64,000 nucleotides of DNA from Bryobacteraceae bacterium (GCA_019752335.1 JAIEMJ010000013.1:310001-374000), one strand, 5' to 3'; numbered from the stretch's first letter, positions 44,803 through 54,388 are shown. Numbers and translations: made by a program. Notes: generated by a model not told the origin, from the letters alone.

Positions 44803-45621
44803 ATGACCCGCAGAACCTTTCTTCCCCTGTCCGCGGTCGCCCTCGCCCAGACTCCCGCGCCGGTAGCTAAATTCAAGCAGTCCGTCTGCCGCAGCGTCTT
44901 CGGGCGCGGCATGGAACTCGACGCCGCTTGCCAGATGGCCGCCCGCCTCGGCATCCAGGGCTTCGACCTCATGCGCCCCCCGGACTGGCCCACCCTCAAG
45001 AAGCACGGTCTCGTCCCCAGCATGATCCCCAGCGCCAGCGGCATCCGCGACGGCATCAACCAATTGGACCTGCACGATAAGCTCGAAGCCGGCTTGCGCG
45101 AGACAATTCTGCAGGCCGCCGAGTACGGCGCCCCGAACGTGATCCTGCTATCCGGCGAACGCAAGGGCCTCAGCGACGAGCAGGGGCTCGAAAACACCGT
45201 GAAATTCTGCAACAAGCTGAAGGCGATGGCGGAGGACAAAGGCGTTACCCTGGCGCTGGAGTTGCTCAACAGCAAGGTCAATCATCCGGGCTACCAATGC
45301 GACAGCACCAAGTGGGGCGTGGAAGTGTGTAAGCGCGTCGGCTCGCCGCGTGTCAAATTGCTTTACGACATCTATCACATGCAAATCATGGAAGGCGACG
45401 TCATCCGTACGATTCGCGCCAATCACCAGTGGATCGCTCACTACCATACGGCCGGCATTCCCGGTCGCCACGAGTTAAACGACCAGCAAGAGCTTTACTA
45501 CCCCGCCGTTGCCCGCGCTATCGCCGAAACTGGCTTCACCGGCTACATCGCCCACGAGTACTCGCCGCTGGGCGACCCCGAAACCGGCCTGAAGCAGGCC
45601 ATCGCCGCGCTCAAGTTCTAA
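44803..45621 (+). CDS. Hydroxypyruvate-isomerase-like TIM-barrel protein, exported
   Basis: A 272-residue sugar-phosphate isomerase/epimerase-type barrel. The start TRRTFLPLSAVALAQ looks like a short twin-arginine signal. Metal ligands can be proposed at Glu in LALELLNSKVNH, Asp and His in LLYDIYHMQIMEGD, His in AHYHTAGIPGRHELN and Glu in IAHEYSPLG. These are the positions used in the Hyi/xylose-isomerase-like family. Such Tat-exported barrels are common in Acidobacteriota and Planctomycetes, with unknown sugar substrates. It lies 81 bases upstream of the VWFA gene. Confidence 0.83.
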   Translation: MTRRTFLPLSAVALAQTPAPVAKFKQSVCRSVFGRGMELDAACQMAARLGIQGFDLMRPPDWPTLKKHGLVPSMIPSASGIRDGINQLDLHDKLEAGLRETILQAAEYGAPNVILLSGERKGLSDEQGLENTVKFCNKLKAMAEDKGVTLALELLNSKVNHPGYQCDSTKWGVEVCKRVGSPRVKLLYDIYHMQIMEGDVIRTIRANHQWIAHYHTAGIPGRHELNDQQELYYPAVARAIAETGFTGYIAHEYSPLGDPETGLKQAIAALKF

Positions 45622-45702
45622 CGGGCCCGCACGCCCGCTGGAGCTGCAATTTCGGGAACGCTGCCTGCAATTGTTACGTCTTTGGCTAACGGAGGCCCGG
45701 TG

Positions 45703-46869
45703 ATGGTCAAGCGCTTCGGATTCGTGGTAGTTTTCTCCCTCAGCCTGCTGACGGCTCAATTCCGCAAAGTGGGCGAGCCCGCGCCGGCTGAGCCACCTAA
45801 ACCGAAGGAAGCCACCAAAGACGCCCCCAAGACGACTCCAGAGCCTCCGGCCACTGGCGGATGGCGGCGCGTGGGCGAACCGCCCCGGACGCCATCCCGG
45901 ACACCACCCGCAACACCGGGCAACACCACGCCGCCCGCCATCGACAACGCGCCCCCCGAAACCCTCGGCGACTCCGTCATCTTCCGCACCGAGACCCGCG
46001 AGGTAAACGTCACCTTCTCCGCCACCGGCCGCAACGGCGGCGCTCTGACGGATCTGACACAGAAGGACGTCGAAGTCTACGAAGACGGCGCTCGCCGCAA
46101 CATCACCGCCTTCTCCCGCGACCGCGATCTTCCCCTCACCCTCGGCATCGTCGTCGACCTCAGCGGCAGCCAGCGCGGCCTCTTCCGCAAGAACCGCCGT
46201 GAAGCCCTCGCCTTCCTCCGCCAAGTGCTCAAGCCGCAGGACAAGGTCTTCATCGTCACCTTCGGGCAAGGGATTCGCCTGGTGCAGGACACGACGAGCT
46301 CGATGCGCGACATCGAGGAGTCCGTCGGCGGGTGGGAGGATCAGTTCGAAGGCGAAATCTGGAGCTCACGCCCCGGGTCGCCCATTTACGACAGCCTGGA
46401 CCAGATCATCCGCCGCAAACTCAGCGCCCGCGACGGCCGCAAGGCCTTACTCGTCATCTCGGACGGCGAAGACACCAACAGCCGCGCCGACGCCTCCGAC
46501 GTCACCGAGCGCCTGCAAACCGCCGACACCATGGTGTATTGGCTGAAGACCGAGAACACCATGAACCAGGGCATGGGGGGCATGCGCCGCGGGCGCGGCC
46601 TGGGCGGAATTATCTTCGACAAGATCGACTCGTCGACGAAGGTCCGCAAGATGCGCAAGGTCGCGCTCGAAACCGGAGGTCGCGTCTTCGAGGACGAGTC
46701 GCTCGACGCGCAGTTCCGCCGCATGGAAGAAGAGCTTCGCACCCAGTACACGCTCTCCTTCGCCCCCGGACGCGCCACGGCCGACAATGGCGTCCATCAA
46801 CTCGAACTACGGCCGGTCAATACGCTCACCAAGCTGCGGCACAAGCCCAGCTACCGCGACAGCCAGTAA
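45703..46869 (+). CDS. VWFA-related acidobacterial domain protein
   Basis: An exported 388-residue protein. The signal peptide is followed by a Pro-rich stretch (PAPAEPPKPKE; TPSRTPPATPG), a beta domain (VTFSATGRNGGALTDLTQKD, then VEVYEDG), and a von Willebrand A domain whose MIDAS starts with VVDLSGSQRG (DxSxS) and continues with VISDGEDTNSRAD. This matches the VWFA-related family typical of Acidobacteria. Function is probably protein or metal-dependent ligand binding in the periplasm. ATG at 45703 follows GGAGG by seven bases and starts the signal peptide. Confidence 0.88.
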   Translation: MVKRFGFVVVFSLSLLTAQFRKVGEPAPAEPPKPKEATKDAPKTTPEPPATGGWRRVGEPPRTPSRTPPATPGNTTPPAIDNAPPETLGDSVIFRTETREVNVTFSATGRNGGALTDLTQKDVEVYEDGARRNITAFSRDRDLPLTLGIVVDLSGSQRGLFRKNRREALAFLRQVLKPQDKVFIVTFGQGIRLVQDTTSSMRDIEESVGGWEDQFEGEIWSSRPGSPIYDSLDQIIRRKLSARDGRKALLVISDGEDTNSRADASDVTERLQTADTMVYWLKTENTMNQGMGGMRRGRGLGGIIFDKIDSSTKVRKMRKVALETGGRVFEDESLDAQFRRMEEELRTQYTLSFAPGRATADNGVHQLELRPVNTLTKLRHKPSYRDSQ

Positions 46870-46872
46870 GGC

Positions 46873-47154
46873 TTAATCCACAAACCCACGCCACGTGTGG
46901 CCGCGGTCATCCCGCAGCGTGATGCCAAAATTGTCCCCGACCCCCGTGGCGTAGTGGCCCGTGGAATCCCGAAAGCGGAAGCGAATCGAGTCATCGTACT
47001 GCCGTTCGGCCGCGCCGCACCACTCGTTCCCGAATTCGTCGCGCAGGCGGATGAAGTCGCCGTCGCCAAAGCCACTCAAGATCCCGTTATGGCCATTCTC
47101 CAGGCGGAACTGGCCTCCGCGAATCATGGAGCGCTTTCGTTTGCGAATCTGCAT
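46873..47154 (-). CDS. Small uncharacterised protein with Asp/Gly-rich repeats
   Basis: A 93-residue protein. After a basic start (QIRKRKRSM) it has an internally repetitive body with segments such as FIRLRDEFGNEWCG, FRFRDSTGHYATG and ITLRDDRGHTWRG, each of the type (R)D-x-x-G-x-x-W/Y. That regularity supports a real beta-repeat protein. No family is recognised. The start is uncertain. TGCAAT lies eight bases before ATG 47154, and ATG 47127 is an alternative. Its stop is three bases from the convergent VWFA gene. Confidence 0.55.
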   Translation of the reverse strand: MQIRKRKRSMIRGGQFRLENGHNGILSGFGDGDFIRLRDEFGNEWCGAAERQYDDSIRFRFRDSTGHYATGVGDNFGITLRDDRGHTWRGFVD

Positions 47155-47210
47155 ACTACGAGATTGCACCGCCGGGCTAGCTTTAGCCATCGGCGATATG
47201 CCTTAGGGGA

Positions 47211-47216
47211 TAGAAT
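47211..47216 (+). promoter_or_regulatory. TAGAAT -10 close to a start codon
   Basis: TAGAAT is followed by 7 bases and the ATG at 47224, ideal for a leaderless transcript. Confidence 0.6.
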
Positions 47217-47223
47217 CTTCTGC

Positions 47224-49023
47224 ATGACCATGACACTTGTCATCGCCGCCGTCCTGGCGCAGGGCCAAAGCTGGGAGCACTACGGCGGCGACGCCGGCGG
47301 GCGCAAGTACTCTCCGCTCAAGCAGATCCATCGCGGCAACGTCACCAGGCTGCAAGTCGCCTGGACCTTCCGCACCGGCGACATCAGCGACGGCCAGCAC
47401 GAGTGGCCCTTTCGCAGCGCCTTCGAGGCGACGCCCCTCTATGTCGCTGGCACGCTCTACTTCTCAACGCCCTTCAACCGCGTCATCGCCCTCGAACCCG
47501 AAACCGGACGCCAATTGTGGGCCTTCGATCCGCACCTCGACCGCAAGCGCGGCTACAACCTGCTCACCCATCGCGGCGTCGCGCATTGGACCGACGGCAC
47601 GCGGCGGCGCATCGTCTACGGGACCCAAGACGGACGTCTCTTCTCGCTCGACGCCAAAACCGGGCAGCCCGATCCCCAATTCGGCCAAGGTGGTTCCCTG
47701 GACCTGCGCACCGGCATGGCCGATGGCTTCGATGGCCGCGCCTACGGCATGACCTCGCCGCCGGCCATCTACCAGAATCTGGTCATCTGCGGCTCCTGGG
47801 TGAGCGACGGCGAGCCCCGCGGACCCAGCGGCGACATCCGCGCCTTCGACGTCCGCACCGGCCAACTCGTGTGGCGCTTCGCCACCGCCGACCCGTCCTC
47901 TTTTGCCGGCGACGGCGCAAAGCAGCGCGGCGGCCTCAATATGTGGTCCATCGCCAGCGTCGATACCGAACGCGGGCTCGTCTTCCTTCCCCTCACGTCG
48001 CCGTCGCCGGACCTCTACGGCGGCGACCGGCACGGGGCTAACCTGTACGGCGATTCGCTCGTCGCGCTGGACGCCAAGACCGGCCAACGCCGTTGGCACT
48101 TTCAGACCGTACATCACAACATCTGGGACTATGACCTGCCCGCCCAGCCCTTGCTCGTCACCGTCACGCGGCAAGGCAAGCCCGTCGCCGCCGTAGCCCA
48201 GGTCACCAAGACCGGCTTCCTCTTTCTGCTCGATCGCGAAACCGGCCAACCGCTGTTTGAAGTCCGCGAGACGCCGGTCGCGAAGAGCCTGATCCCGGGC
48301 GAAGCGGCCTGGCCCACGCAGCCCATTCCTGTGCGTCCGCCGCCTTTCGCGCGGCAGTCCATGCGTCCCGAGGAGTTGAGGCCCACGCCCGCCTGCCAGG
48401 AGATCGCGCGCGACGCCACCTTTGGCGCGCTCTACACGCCCATCGGACCCACGCGCACCGTCCTCTTCCCCGGCACCAACGGCGGCGCCAATTGGGGCGG
48501 CGCGTCATATGACCCGGCCACCCAGACGCTCTTCGTCAACTCCATGGACGCCGGCATGACTTTTCAGCTTCTCCCCCGGCCCACGGATCCCCTTACGCCC
48601 TTTCGCGCGCAGGCCGCGAAGACCAACAGCGGCCGCTTCTGGGACGACGAACTCCACCCCTGCCAGCAACCACCCTGGGGCCACCTCACCGCCATTGACC
48701 TGAGTAGCGGAACATTTCGGTGGCGTTCTGTTCTGGGGATTACTCGCCTCGGCGCCACCGGCGCGCCCAACCTCGGCGGCTCGTTGGTGACGGCCGGCGG
48801 CCTGCTCCTCATCGGCGCCACCAACGACGACCGCTTCCGCGCCTTCGATCTCCGCAATGGCCGCGAAATCTGGACCGTGACGCTGCCCGCCAGCGCCTTC
48901 GCCTCACCCATGACCTTTTGGAGCCCGAAGACGCGGAAACAATACGTCGTCATCGCCGCCGGCGGCGGCAATAAGTATTCCACCAAGTTTGCCGACGCCC
49001 TGGTAGCCTATGCGCTCAAATAG
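47224..49023 (+). CDS. PQQ-dependent dehydrogenase (quinoprotein)
   Basis: An exported 599-residue beta-propeller. W-motif segments recur along the chain (IALEPETGRQLWAFDP; SLVALDAKTGQRRWHF; FRAFDLRNGREIWTV). WEHYGGDAGGRKYSPLKQI at the N-terminus and NANWGG-like GGANWGGASYDP are typical of soluble or periplasmic PQQ glucose/alcohol dehydrogenases. The mature protein would pass electrons to the respiratory chain. There is no C-terminal cytochrome c domain and no N-terminal multi-helix anchor. The substrate is unknown. The upstream open frame is not used. ATG 47224 starts a signal sequence and has a -10 seven bases before it. Confidence 0.88.
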   Translation: MTMTLVIAAVLAQGQSWEHYGGDAGGRKYSPLKQIHRGNVTRLQVAWTFRTGDISDGQHEWPFRSAFEATPLYVAGTLYFSTPFNRVIALEPETGRQLWAFDPHLDRKRGYNLLTHRGVAHWTDGTRRRIVYGTQDGRLFSLDAKTGQPDPQFGQGGSLDLRTGMADGFDGRAYGMTSPPAIYQNLVICGSWVSDGEPRGPSGDIRAFDVRTGQLVWRFATADPSSFAGDGAKQRGGLNMWSIASVDTERGLVFLPLTSPSPDLYGGDRHGANLYGDSLVALDAKTGQRRWHFQTVHHNIWDYDLPAQPLLVTVTRQGKPVAAVAQVTKTGFLFLLDRETGQPLFEVRETPVAKSLIPGEAAWPTQPIPVRPPPFARQSMRPEELRPTPACQEIARDATFGALYTPIGPTRTVLFPGTNGGANWGGASYDPATQTLFVNSMDAGMTFQLLPRPTDPLTPFRAQAAKTNSGRFWDDELHPCQQPPWGHLTAIDLSSGTFRWRSVLGITRLGATGAPNLGGSLVTAGGLLLIGATNDDRFRAFDLRNGREIWTVTLPASAFASPMTFWSPKTRKQYVVIAAGGGNKYSTKFADALVAYALK

Positions 49024-49026
49024 CGA

Positions 49027-49032
49027 TACCCT
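49027..49032 (+). promoter_or_regulatory. TACCCT -10-like hexamer close to a start codon
   Basis: TACCCT (TANNNT) is followed by 6 bases and the ATG at 49039. It starts three bases after the stop of the PQQ dehydrogenase gene. Confidence 0.45.
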
Positions 49033-49038
49033 AGCTGA

Positions 49039-51069
49039 ATGAACCTTTGGAAAGCTGCCTTGGGCGTCTCCATTCCTCTCGCGCTGTGGGCCGCCAGCGG
49101 CATTGACCGTTCCACGATTGACGCCTCCTGCAAGCCCTGCGACGACTTCTGGCGCTACGCCAACGGCGCTTGGATGGACAAGAATCCCGTGCCGGCTAGC
49201 AAGTCCAGTTGGGGGACGATGTCCGTGATGGCCGAGGCCAATCGCGAACGCTCGCGCACGATTCTCGAAACCGCGCGTGACAGCAAGGCGCCCGCGGGCA
49301 GCAACGAGCGCAAGATCGGCGACTTCTACGCCAGTTGCATGGACACCGCCGCGATTGACCAGCGTGGCCTCGTGCCCCTCAAGAAGGACCTGGACCGCAT
49401 CGCCGCCATCGCCACCGCCAAGGACGTCGCGGCGGTGATCGTCACCTTGCAAGGCACCGTCTCCGGCGGTGGACCCGGTGGCGGCATCGGGCCCGTTGGC
49501 CTCTCCGGCGGACCGGACCTCAAGAATTCCAAGGACATCATCGCCAACGTCGGCGGTAGCGGGCTCTCGCTGCCGGACCGCGACTACTACTTCAAGACCG
49601 ACGCCAAGTCCGTCCAGATTCGCGAAGCGTTTCTGATGTACGCGGCAGAAATGTTTGTCCTGCTGGGCGATTCGCCCGAAGCGGCCGCCGCCGCGGCCAA
49701 GACCATCATGGCCGTCGAGACGCCGTTGGCCGAAGCCACCAAGCCCCGCGCTGATCGCCGTGACCCGTACTCGCGCTATCACAAGATGGACTTCGCGGCC
49801 CTCGCCGCCCTCACCCCGGACTTCGACTGGCAGCCGCTCTTCACGAATCTAGGCGTGAAGACCACCACCGCCATCAACGTCGCCGAGCCCGACTACCTGA
49901 AGAAGTTCAACGCCCAACTCACCGCCGTCCCCGCCGCCGATTGGCAGACCTGGCTGCGCTGGCGCCTGGTAAGCGGCGCCGCCAACAACCTTTCGAAGCC
50001 CTTCGCCGACGCCGCCTTTCGTTTCAATAGCGGCGTGCTGCTCGGCGTGAAGGAGCAAGCCCCGCGCCACGAATTCTGTGGCGCCGTGGTGGACCGCATG
50101 TTGGGCGACGCGCTCGGCGAAGTCTGGGTCCGCAAGCACTTTCCGCCCGCCGCCAAGCGCCGCATGAATGAGCTGGTGGAGAACCTGCGCGCCACCCTGC
50201 GCGAAGAGTTGCAGAACGCCGAGTGGCTCGCGCCCGAGACGCGCAAGAACGCCGTCGCCAAGCTGGAGGCCTTTGCGCCTAAGGTAGGCTACCCGGATCG
50301 CTGGCGCGATTACTCCTCGGTGAAGATCGACGCCAAGGCTTACTACGAGAACGTCCGCGCCGCCAGTGCCTTCCAGCGCGCCTACCAGTTAGCCAAGATC
50401 GGCCAGCCGGTTAACCGCAACGACTGGGGCATGACGCCGCCCACCGTCAACGCCTACTACAGCCCCTCCATGAATGAAATCGCCTTCCCGGCGGGCATTC
50501 TGCAGCCGCCGCTCTTCGACGTGAACGCCGGCGACGAACTCAACTACGGCGCTATCGGCGCCGTCATCGGCCACGAAATGGGCCACGGCTTCGACGACCA
50601 AGGTTCAAAGTTCGACGCCGAAGGCAATCTCCGCAACTGGTGGACCGCCGAAGACCGCCAGAAGTTCGAAGCCCGGGCCGGCTGCGTGATCGAAGAATTC
50701 AACACCATGGACGTCGGCGACGGCCTCCGCCACAACGGGCGTCTCGTGGTTGGCGAAGCCATCGGTGACCTCGGTGGCTTGACGTTGGCTTATCGGGCCT
50801 GGAAGCGGTCGTTAAAGGGGAAGCCCGCCCCGCCGGTGATCGACGGCTTCACCGCCGACCAGCGCTTCTTCCTGGCCTTCGCCCGCGTTTGGGCGAGCCA
50901 AGCCCGGCCCGACGCCCTGCGGTTTCAGTTGAACACCAATCCGCATCCGCTCGCCAAGTTCCGCACTATCGGCACGCTCCGCAGCATGCCCGAATTCCGC
51001 GCCGCCTTCAACTGCAAGCGCGGTGACCCGATGGTCCGGCCCGAGGGCCAGGACTGTAAGCTTTGGTAG
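49039..51069 (+). CDS. M13-family zinc metallopeptidase (neprilysin-like)
   Basis: An exported 676-residue peptidase. A short signal sequence is followed by SCKPCDDFWRYANGAWMDKN, the usual beginning of M13 enzymes. The zinc site is HEMGH (in VIGHEMGHGFDDQGSKF), with the third ligand Glu in VVGEAIGDLGGL. NAYYSPSMNEIAFPAGILQP and the C-terminal GDPMVRPEGQDCKLW are conserved family segments. It should cut oligopeptides in the periplasm. Length is normal and no residue of the active site is missing. Confidence 0.95.
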   Translation: MNLWKAALGVSIPLALWAASGIDRSTIDASCKPCDDFWRYANGAWMDKNPVPASKSSWGTMSVMAEANRERSRTILETARDSKAPAGSNERKIGDFYASCMDTAAIDQRGLVPLKKDLDRIAAIATAKDVAAVIVTLQGTVSGGGPGGGIGPVGLSGGPDLKNSKDIIANVGGSGLSLPDRDYYFKTDAKSVQIREAFLMYAAEMFVLLGDSPEAAAAAAKTIMAVETPLAEATKPRADRRDPYSRYHKMDFAALAALTPDFDWQPLFTNLGVKTTTAINVAEPDYLKKFNAQLTAVPAADWQTWLRWRLVSGAANNLSKPFADAAFRFNSGVLLGVKEQAPRHEFCGAVVDRMLGDALGEVWVRKHFPPAAKRRMNELVENLRATLREELQNAEWLAPETRKNAVAKLEAFAPKVGYPDRWRDYSSVKIDAKAYYENVRAASAFQRAYQLAKIGQPVNRNDWGMTPPTVNAYYSPSMNEIAFPAGILQPPLFDVNAGDELNYGAIGAVIGHEMGHGFDDQGSKFDAEGNLRNWWTAEDRQKFEARAGCVIEEFNTMDVGDGLRHNGRLVVGEAIGDLGGLTLAYRAWKRSLKGKPAPPVIDGFTADQRFFLAFARVWASQARPDALRFQLNTNPHPLAKFRTIGTLRSMPEFRAAFNCKRGDPMVRPEGQDCKLW

Positions 51070-51100
51070 CCGGCGCGATGGGGCCGGTCGCGGCCTCCGC

Positions 51101-51481
51101 TTAAGCCGTCGGGCTGGTAAGCGCGTGGAAGAGAAGGTCCTGCAACGACACGTGCCGTAGCGCGGCCTGATGCGTGGCTTCCAGCACCACGGGCGGCGCC
51201 ATGCCCGCGTCCAGCGCTTCCTTCCAGCGGTCCGCGCACAAGCACCATTGGTCACCCGGCTTCACGCCAGGGAAATTCCACTGCGGCCGGGGCGTCGACA
51301 AATCATTGCCGCGCGACTGGCTAAAAGCCAGAAATTCCTGGGTGGCGCGGATACAAACGACGTGGACGCCCTGATCATCGGGGCCCGTCTCGCAGCAGCC
51401 GGTCCGGTAGAAGCCCGTCTTCGGGTCATGGGAGCAAGATTGGAGGGGACCGCCTAAGACGTTCAGGCCGGGTTCTTTCAT
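51101..51481 (-). CDS. DUF2237-family protein
   Basis: A 126-residue protein of the DUF2237 family: NVLGGPLQSCSHDPKTGFYR, GVHVVCIRATQEFLAFS, GNDLSTPRPQWNFPG and GDQWCLCADRWKEA are all conserved. Several cysteines (CC in TGCCETG, CLC) recur in the family. The biochemical function is unknown. The second of two ATGs (51481) is chosen because AAGGG lies seven bases upstream. ATG at 51487 is one base from it. Confidence 0.88.
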   Translation of the reverse strand: MKEPGLNVLGGPLQSCSHDPKTGFYRTGCCETGPDDQGVHVVCIRATQEFLAFSQSRGNDLSTPRPQWNFPGVKPGDQWCLCADRWKEALDAGMAPPVVLEATHQAALRHVSLQDLLFHALTSPTA

Positions 51482-51532
51482 AGTCATACCCTTACAGGAT
51501 GCGACAAAACCGACCCCCTCCGCGCACCGTGC

Positions 51533-53395
51533 TTACTCCACCGTGACGGACTTCGCCAGATTCCGCGGCTGATCCACGTCGCAACCGCGCCGCACGGCGA
51601 TGTGATACGCCAACAGTTGCATCGGTACGATCTCCAGAATCGGCAGCAATAACTCGCTGGTGACGGGCACCGAAAGGAAGTGGTCCGCCATTTTGGCCAC
51701 CACCTCGTCGCCTTTGTTGGCGATCGCAATCACCACGCCCGAACGCGCCTTCACTTCCTGAATGTTCGAAATGGTCTTCTCATAGCGCACGCGGCTGCCC
51801 TCGTCCTCGGGATCATAGGTGGCAATCACCACCACCGGTAGCGTCTCGTCGATCAGCGCGTTCGGACCGTGCTTCATCTCCCCGGCCGGATAGCCTTCGG
51901 CGTGAATATAGGAGATTTCCTTCAGCTTCAATGCGCCTTCGAGCGCCATCGGGAAGTGAATCCCGCGGCCGAGGTAGAGGAAGTCCTTGGCGGTGTGCAG
52001 CTTCTTCACGAGCTCCGGATAGATGTCATCGTTCGAAAGAATGCGCTCGAGCTTGCCCGGCAACTGCGCCGCTTCCTGCATCAGCTTCAGCGACGTCTCA
52101 TCACTCAACTGGCCGCGCTGCTGTCCGAGGTACATCGCCAGAATGAAGAGCGCCGTCAGTTGCGAGGTGAACGCCTTCGTCGACGCGACACCGATCTCGG
52201 GCCCCGCGTGCGTCATGATGGTGCCGGACGCCTCGCGCGTCATCATCGAGCCAATCACATTGCAGATCACCAGCGTCTTTGAGCCTTTCGCCTTGCTCTC
52301 GCGCTGTGCCGCCAAGGTATCGGCCGTCTCACCGGATTGCGAAATCAGCACGGTGAGCGTGTCCGGCCCGACGATCGGATCGCGGTAGCGGTACTCGCTG
52401 CCGTAATCGACTTCCACCGGCAGCCTCGCCAGACGCTCGATCATGAACTTGCCCGCCAGCGCCGCGTGCCAACTGGTGCCGCAAGCGATGATGCGCACCT
52501 GCTTGAAGGCGGCGAATTCGGCGGGCGTGATGCTCATCTCATCGAGAAACACGCGCCCCGTCTCCTGCCCGATGCGCCCCAGCATCGTGTCCCGCACGGA
52601 ACGCGGCTGCTCGTAGATCTCCTTCAGCATGAAGTGCTTGTAACCGCCCTTCTCGGCCATGATGGGATCCCAGAGAATGCGCTGCACGGCGCGCTTGATC
52701 TGCTTGCCGGCAAAGTCCGTCAGTTGGACGCCGTCAGCCGTAAGCACCGCCATCTCGCCGTCGCCCAAAAAGAGAATGTCGCGGGTGTGATTCAGAATCG
52801 CCGGCACGTCGGACGCCAGAAAGTACTCGCCGTCCCCCAAGCCCACCACCGCCGGCGGACCCGACCTCGCCGCCACAATCTTGTGCGGATCCAGCTTCGA
52901 GATCACCCCAATCGCAAATACGCCCCGGATCTCGTTCACCGTGGCGCGCACCGCGTCTTCCAGCTTGCCCTTAAAATGCTTCTCAATCAGATGCGCGATC
53001 ACTTCCGTGTCGGTCTCGGAAACGAAGACGTGCCCCGCCAATTCGAGCGCGTGCTTCAGTTCGAGGTAGTTCTCGACGATACCGTTATGTACCACCACCA
53101 GATTGCCCTGGCTATCGCGATGCGGGTGGGCGTTCTCTTCCGTGGGGCGTCCGTGCGTTGCCCAACGCGTATGGCCGATGCCGTAGGTGCCCTCCAAGGG
53201 GTTCGCGCGGACCACCTCTTCAAGATTCCGCAGTTTCCCCGAAGCGCGGCGCACATTCAGGCTAGTGGAACCGTTCTCGCTCTCCAGCACGGCAATCCCC
53301 GCCGAGTCATACCCGCGGTACTCCAGGCGTCGCAAGCCATCCAGAATGATGGGCACGGCCTTACGCTGCCCGATGTATCCGACGATTCCACACAT
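51533..53395 (-). CDS. glmS: Glutamine-fructose-6-phosphate aminotransferase
   Basis: A 620-residue enzyme that makes glucosamine-6-phosphate, the first step to peptidoglycan and LPS amino sugars. The N-terminal glutaminase domain starts with the nucleophile Cys2 ([13 protein letters not shown]) and contains [13 protein letters not shown]. Two SIS domains follow ([38 protein letters not shown]), and the chain ends in [15 protein letters not shown] eight bases before the ATG is a reasonable ribosome-binding site. No glmS ribozyme is seen upstream. Confidence 0.97.
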   Translation of the reverse strand: MCGIVGYIGQRKAVPIILDGLRRLEYRGYDSAGIAVLESENGSTSLNVRRASGKLRNLEEVVRANPLEGTYGIGHTRWATHGRPTEENAHPHRDSQGNLVVVHNGIVENYLELKHALELAGHVFVSETDTEVIAHLIEKHFKGKLEDAVRATVNEIRGVFAIGVISKLDPHKIVAARSGPPAVVGLGDGEYFLASDVPAILNHTRDILFLGDGEMAVLTADGVQLTDFAGKQIKRAVQRILWDPIMAEKGGYKHFMLKEIYEQPRSVRDTMLGRIGQETGRVFLDEMSITPAEFAAFKQVRIIACGTSWHAALAGKFMIERLARLPVEVDYGSEYRYRDPIVGPDTLTVLISQSGETADTLAAQRESKAKGSKTLVICNVIGSMMTREASGTIMTHAGPEIGVASTKAFTSQLTALFILAMYLGQQRGQLSDETSLKLMQEAAQLPGKLERILSNDDIYPELVKKLHTAKDFLYLGRGIHFPMALEGALKLKEISYIHAEGYPAGEMKHGPNALIDETLPVVVIATYDPEDEGSRVRYEKTISNIQEVKARSGVVIAIANKGDEVVAKMADHFLSVPVTSELLLPILEIVPMQLLAYHIAVRRGCDVDQPRNLAKSVTVE

Positions 53396-53449
53396 GCTTT
53401 GTTCCTACCACCTCACCACTCGAAATTCGTCCTCGCGCCCGCAAAACTG

Positions 53450-53455
53450 TACAAT
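53450..53455 (+). promoter_or_regulatory. TACAAT -10 close to a TTG start codon
   Basis: TACAAT is followed by 9 bases and an in-frame TTG at 53465. No ATG or GTG is available nearby, so this hexamer helps to fix the start of the thioesterase gene. Confidence 0.5.
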
Positions 53456-53464
53456 GAAAACGAT

Positions 53465-53863
53465 TTGCTCACCCGCGCGGAACTTCAAACCTTTGTCGAT
53501 ACCCTGCCCTTTAATTCGCTCATCGGCGTCCGCGTCACCGGCGTCTATCGCGACGGCGTGCGCCTGGAATGCCAGTTGCGCGAAGAATTGAAGAATGCCC
53601 TGGGCACCATGCACGGCGGGGTGTATGCGAGCTTAGCGGACGCGGCGGTCGGCATGTCACTGGTCACCCACTTTGAGTTTAAGCGCAAAGTCACCACGGT
53701 CGAGATGAAGCTGAATTATTTCCTCCCCATCACCGAAGGCAAGCTGATCGCGCGCGGCAAACTGCTCCGCGTCGGCGGGTCGCTCGCGGTGGGCAGCGTG
53801 GAGATGTTCAACAGCCAACGCCAATTGGCTGGCGCGGCGCTGATCACTTACAAGCTTTTGTGA
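53465..53863 (+). CDS. PaaI-family hotdog thioesterase
   Basis: A 132-residue hotdog-fold protein. ALGTMHGGVYASLADAAVGM is the conserved HGG segment and central helix of PaaI/YbgC-type acyl-CoA thioesterases, followed by VEMKLNYFLPITEGKLIARG. It probably hydrolyses an acyl- or aryl-CoA. The start is TTG at 53465. The long open frame upstream is antisense to glmS and is rejected. It is divergent from glmS and is followed 13 bases later by a small zinc-ribbon-like gene. Confidence 0.85.
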   Translation: MLTRAELQTFVDTLPFNSLIGVRVTGVYRDGVRLECQLREELKNALGTMHGGVYASLADAAVGMSLVTHFEFKRKVTTVEMKLNYFLPITEGKLIARGKLLRVGGSLAVGSVEMFNSQRQLAGAALITYKLL

Positions 53864-53876
53864 GATCCTGTAGTCA

Positions 53877-54074
53877 GTGGCCCTCAAAAAAGAAACCGCC
53901 GAATCCGAATCGTCCGCACCGCTGGTGAAGTGCTCCGTCTGCGAAGCGCCCTGCCTGCCGGTAAGCTATCTGCCCGCCGGCGTCCACGAGACCCTCTGCT
54001 GGGTCTGCCGGCGCCTGAAGATTAGCGCCTGGCGCGACGCCGATCTGCAATCGCAGCCGGCTGGCCAGGAATAG
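53877..54074 (+). CDS. Small protein with two Cys pairs (zinc-ribbon-like)
   Basis: A 65-residue protein with two CxxC pairs, KCSVCEAPC and LCWVCRRL, separated by about 20 residues, which fits a single bound zinc. The ends are hydrophilic. The start codon is GTG at 53877, with GATCCT seven bases before it, a weaker version of the promoter pattern seen elsewhere. No specific family or role can be named. Confidence 0.6.
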   Translation: MALKKETAESESSAPLVKCSVCEAPCLPVSYLPAGVHETLCWVCRRLKISAWRDADLQSQPAGQE

Positions 54075-54077
54075 GCA

Positions 54078-54368
54078 CTACCTCGCCGCGCCGACGCGCG
54101 GTTCCACCAGCAGTTGATTCACCACGCTCTTGACGCCCTTGATCTTCTTCGTCAGCCGCTCGGCGCGCTGCTTGTAGCTTTCCTTATCCACACGGCCCTT
54201 CAACGTCACCACGCCATCTTTCACGGCGACATCCAGCGCGCCGCCACGCACATCAGGGTCGCTGGCGAGTTTGAGGCGAACACGGTCAAAGATGGTGTCG
54301 TCGGTCACTGGTCCCTTTTGGGCGAAGGCGGCGGGGGCCAGCAAAAGAAAAAATGTGCGGCGTTGCAT
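54078..54368 (-). CDS. BON-domain periplasmic protein
   Basis: A 96-residue exported protein. The signal peptide (RRTFFLLLAPAAFAQ) is followed by one BON domain: DTIFDRVRLKLASDPDV, VAVKDGVVTLKGRVDKES and KKIKGVKSVVNQLLV. Single-BON proteins such as OsmY-like factors bind membranes or phospholipids under stress. ATG at 54368 is chosen because it starts the signal peptide and has TAGAAT seven bases upstream. It is divergent from the sulfatase gene and convergent with the small zinc-ribbon-like gene. Confidence 0.87.
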   Translation of the reverse strand: MQRRTFFLLLAPAAFAQKGPVTDDTIFDRVRLKLASDPDVRGGALDVAVKDGVVTLKGRVDKESYKQRAERLTKKIKGVKSVVNQLLVEPRVGAAR

Positions 54369-54375
54369 TGATCCT

Positions 54376-54381
54376 ATTCTA
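54376..54381 (-). promoter_or_regulatory. TAGAAT -10 of the BON gene
   Basis: On the minus strand TAGAAT is followed by 7 bases and the ATG at 54368. Confidence 0.6.
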
Positions 54382-54388
54382 GATCCGA

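Noticed and set aside
53396-53464. A glmS ribozyme upstream of glmS
   Set aside because: The glmS leader is short and shows none of the ribozyme core elements, and an ordinary AGGA ribosome-binding site is present.
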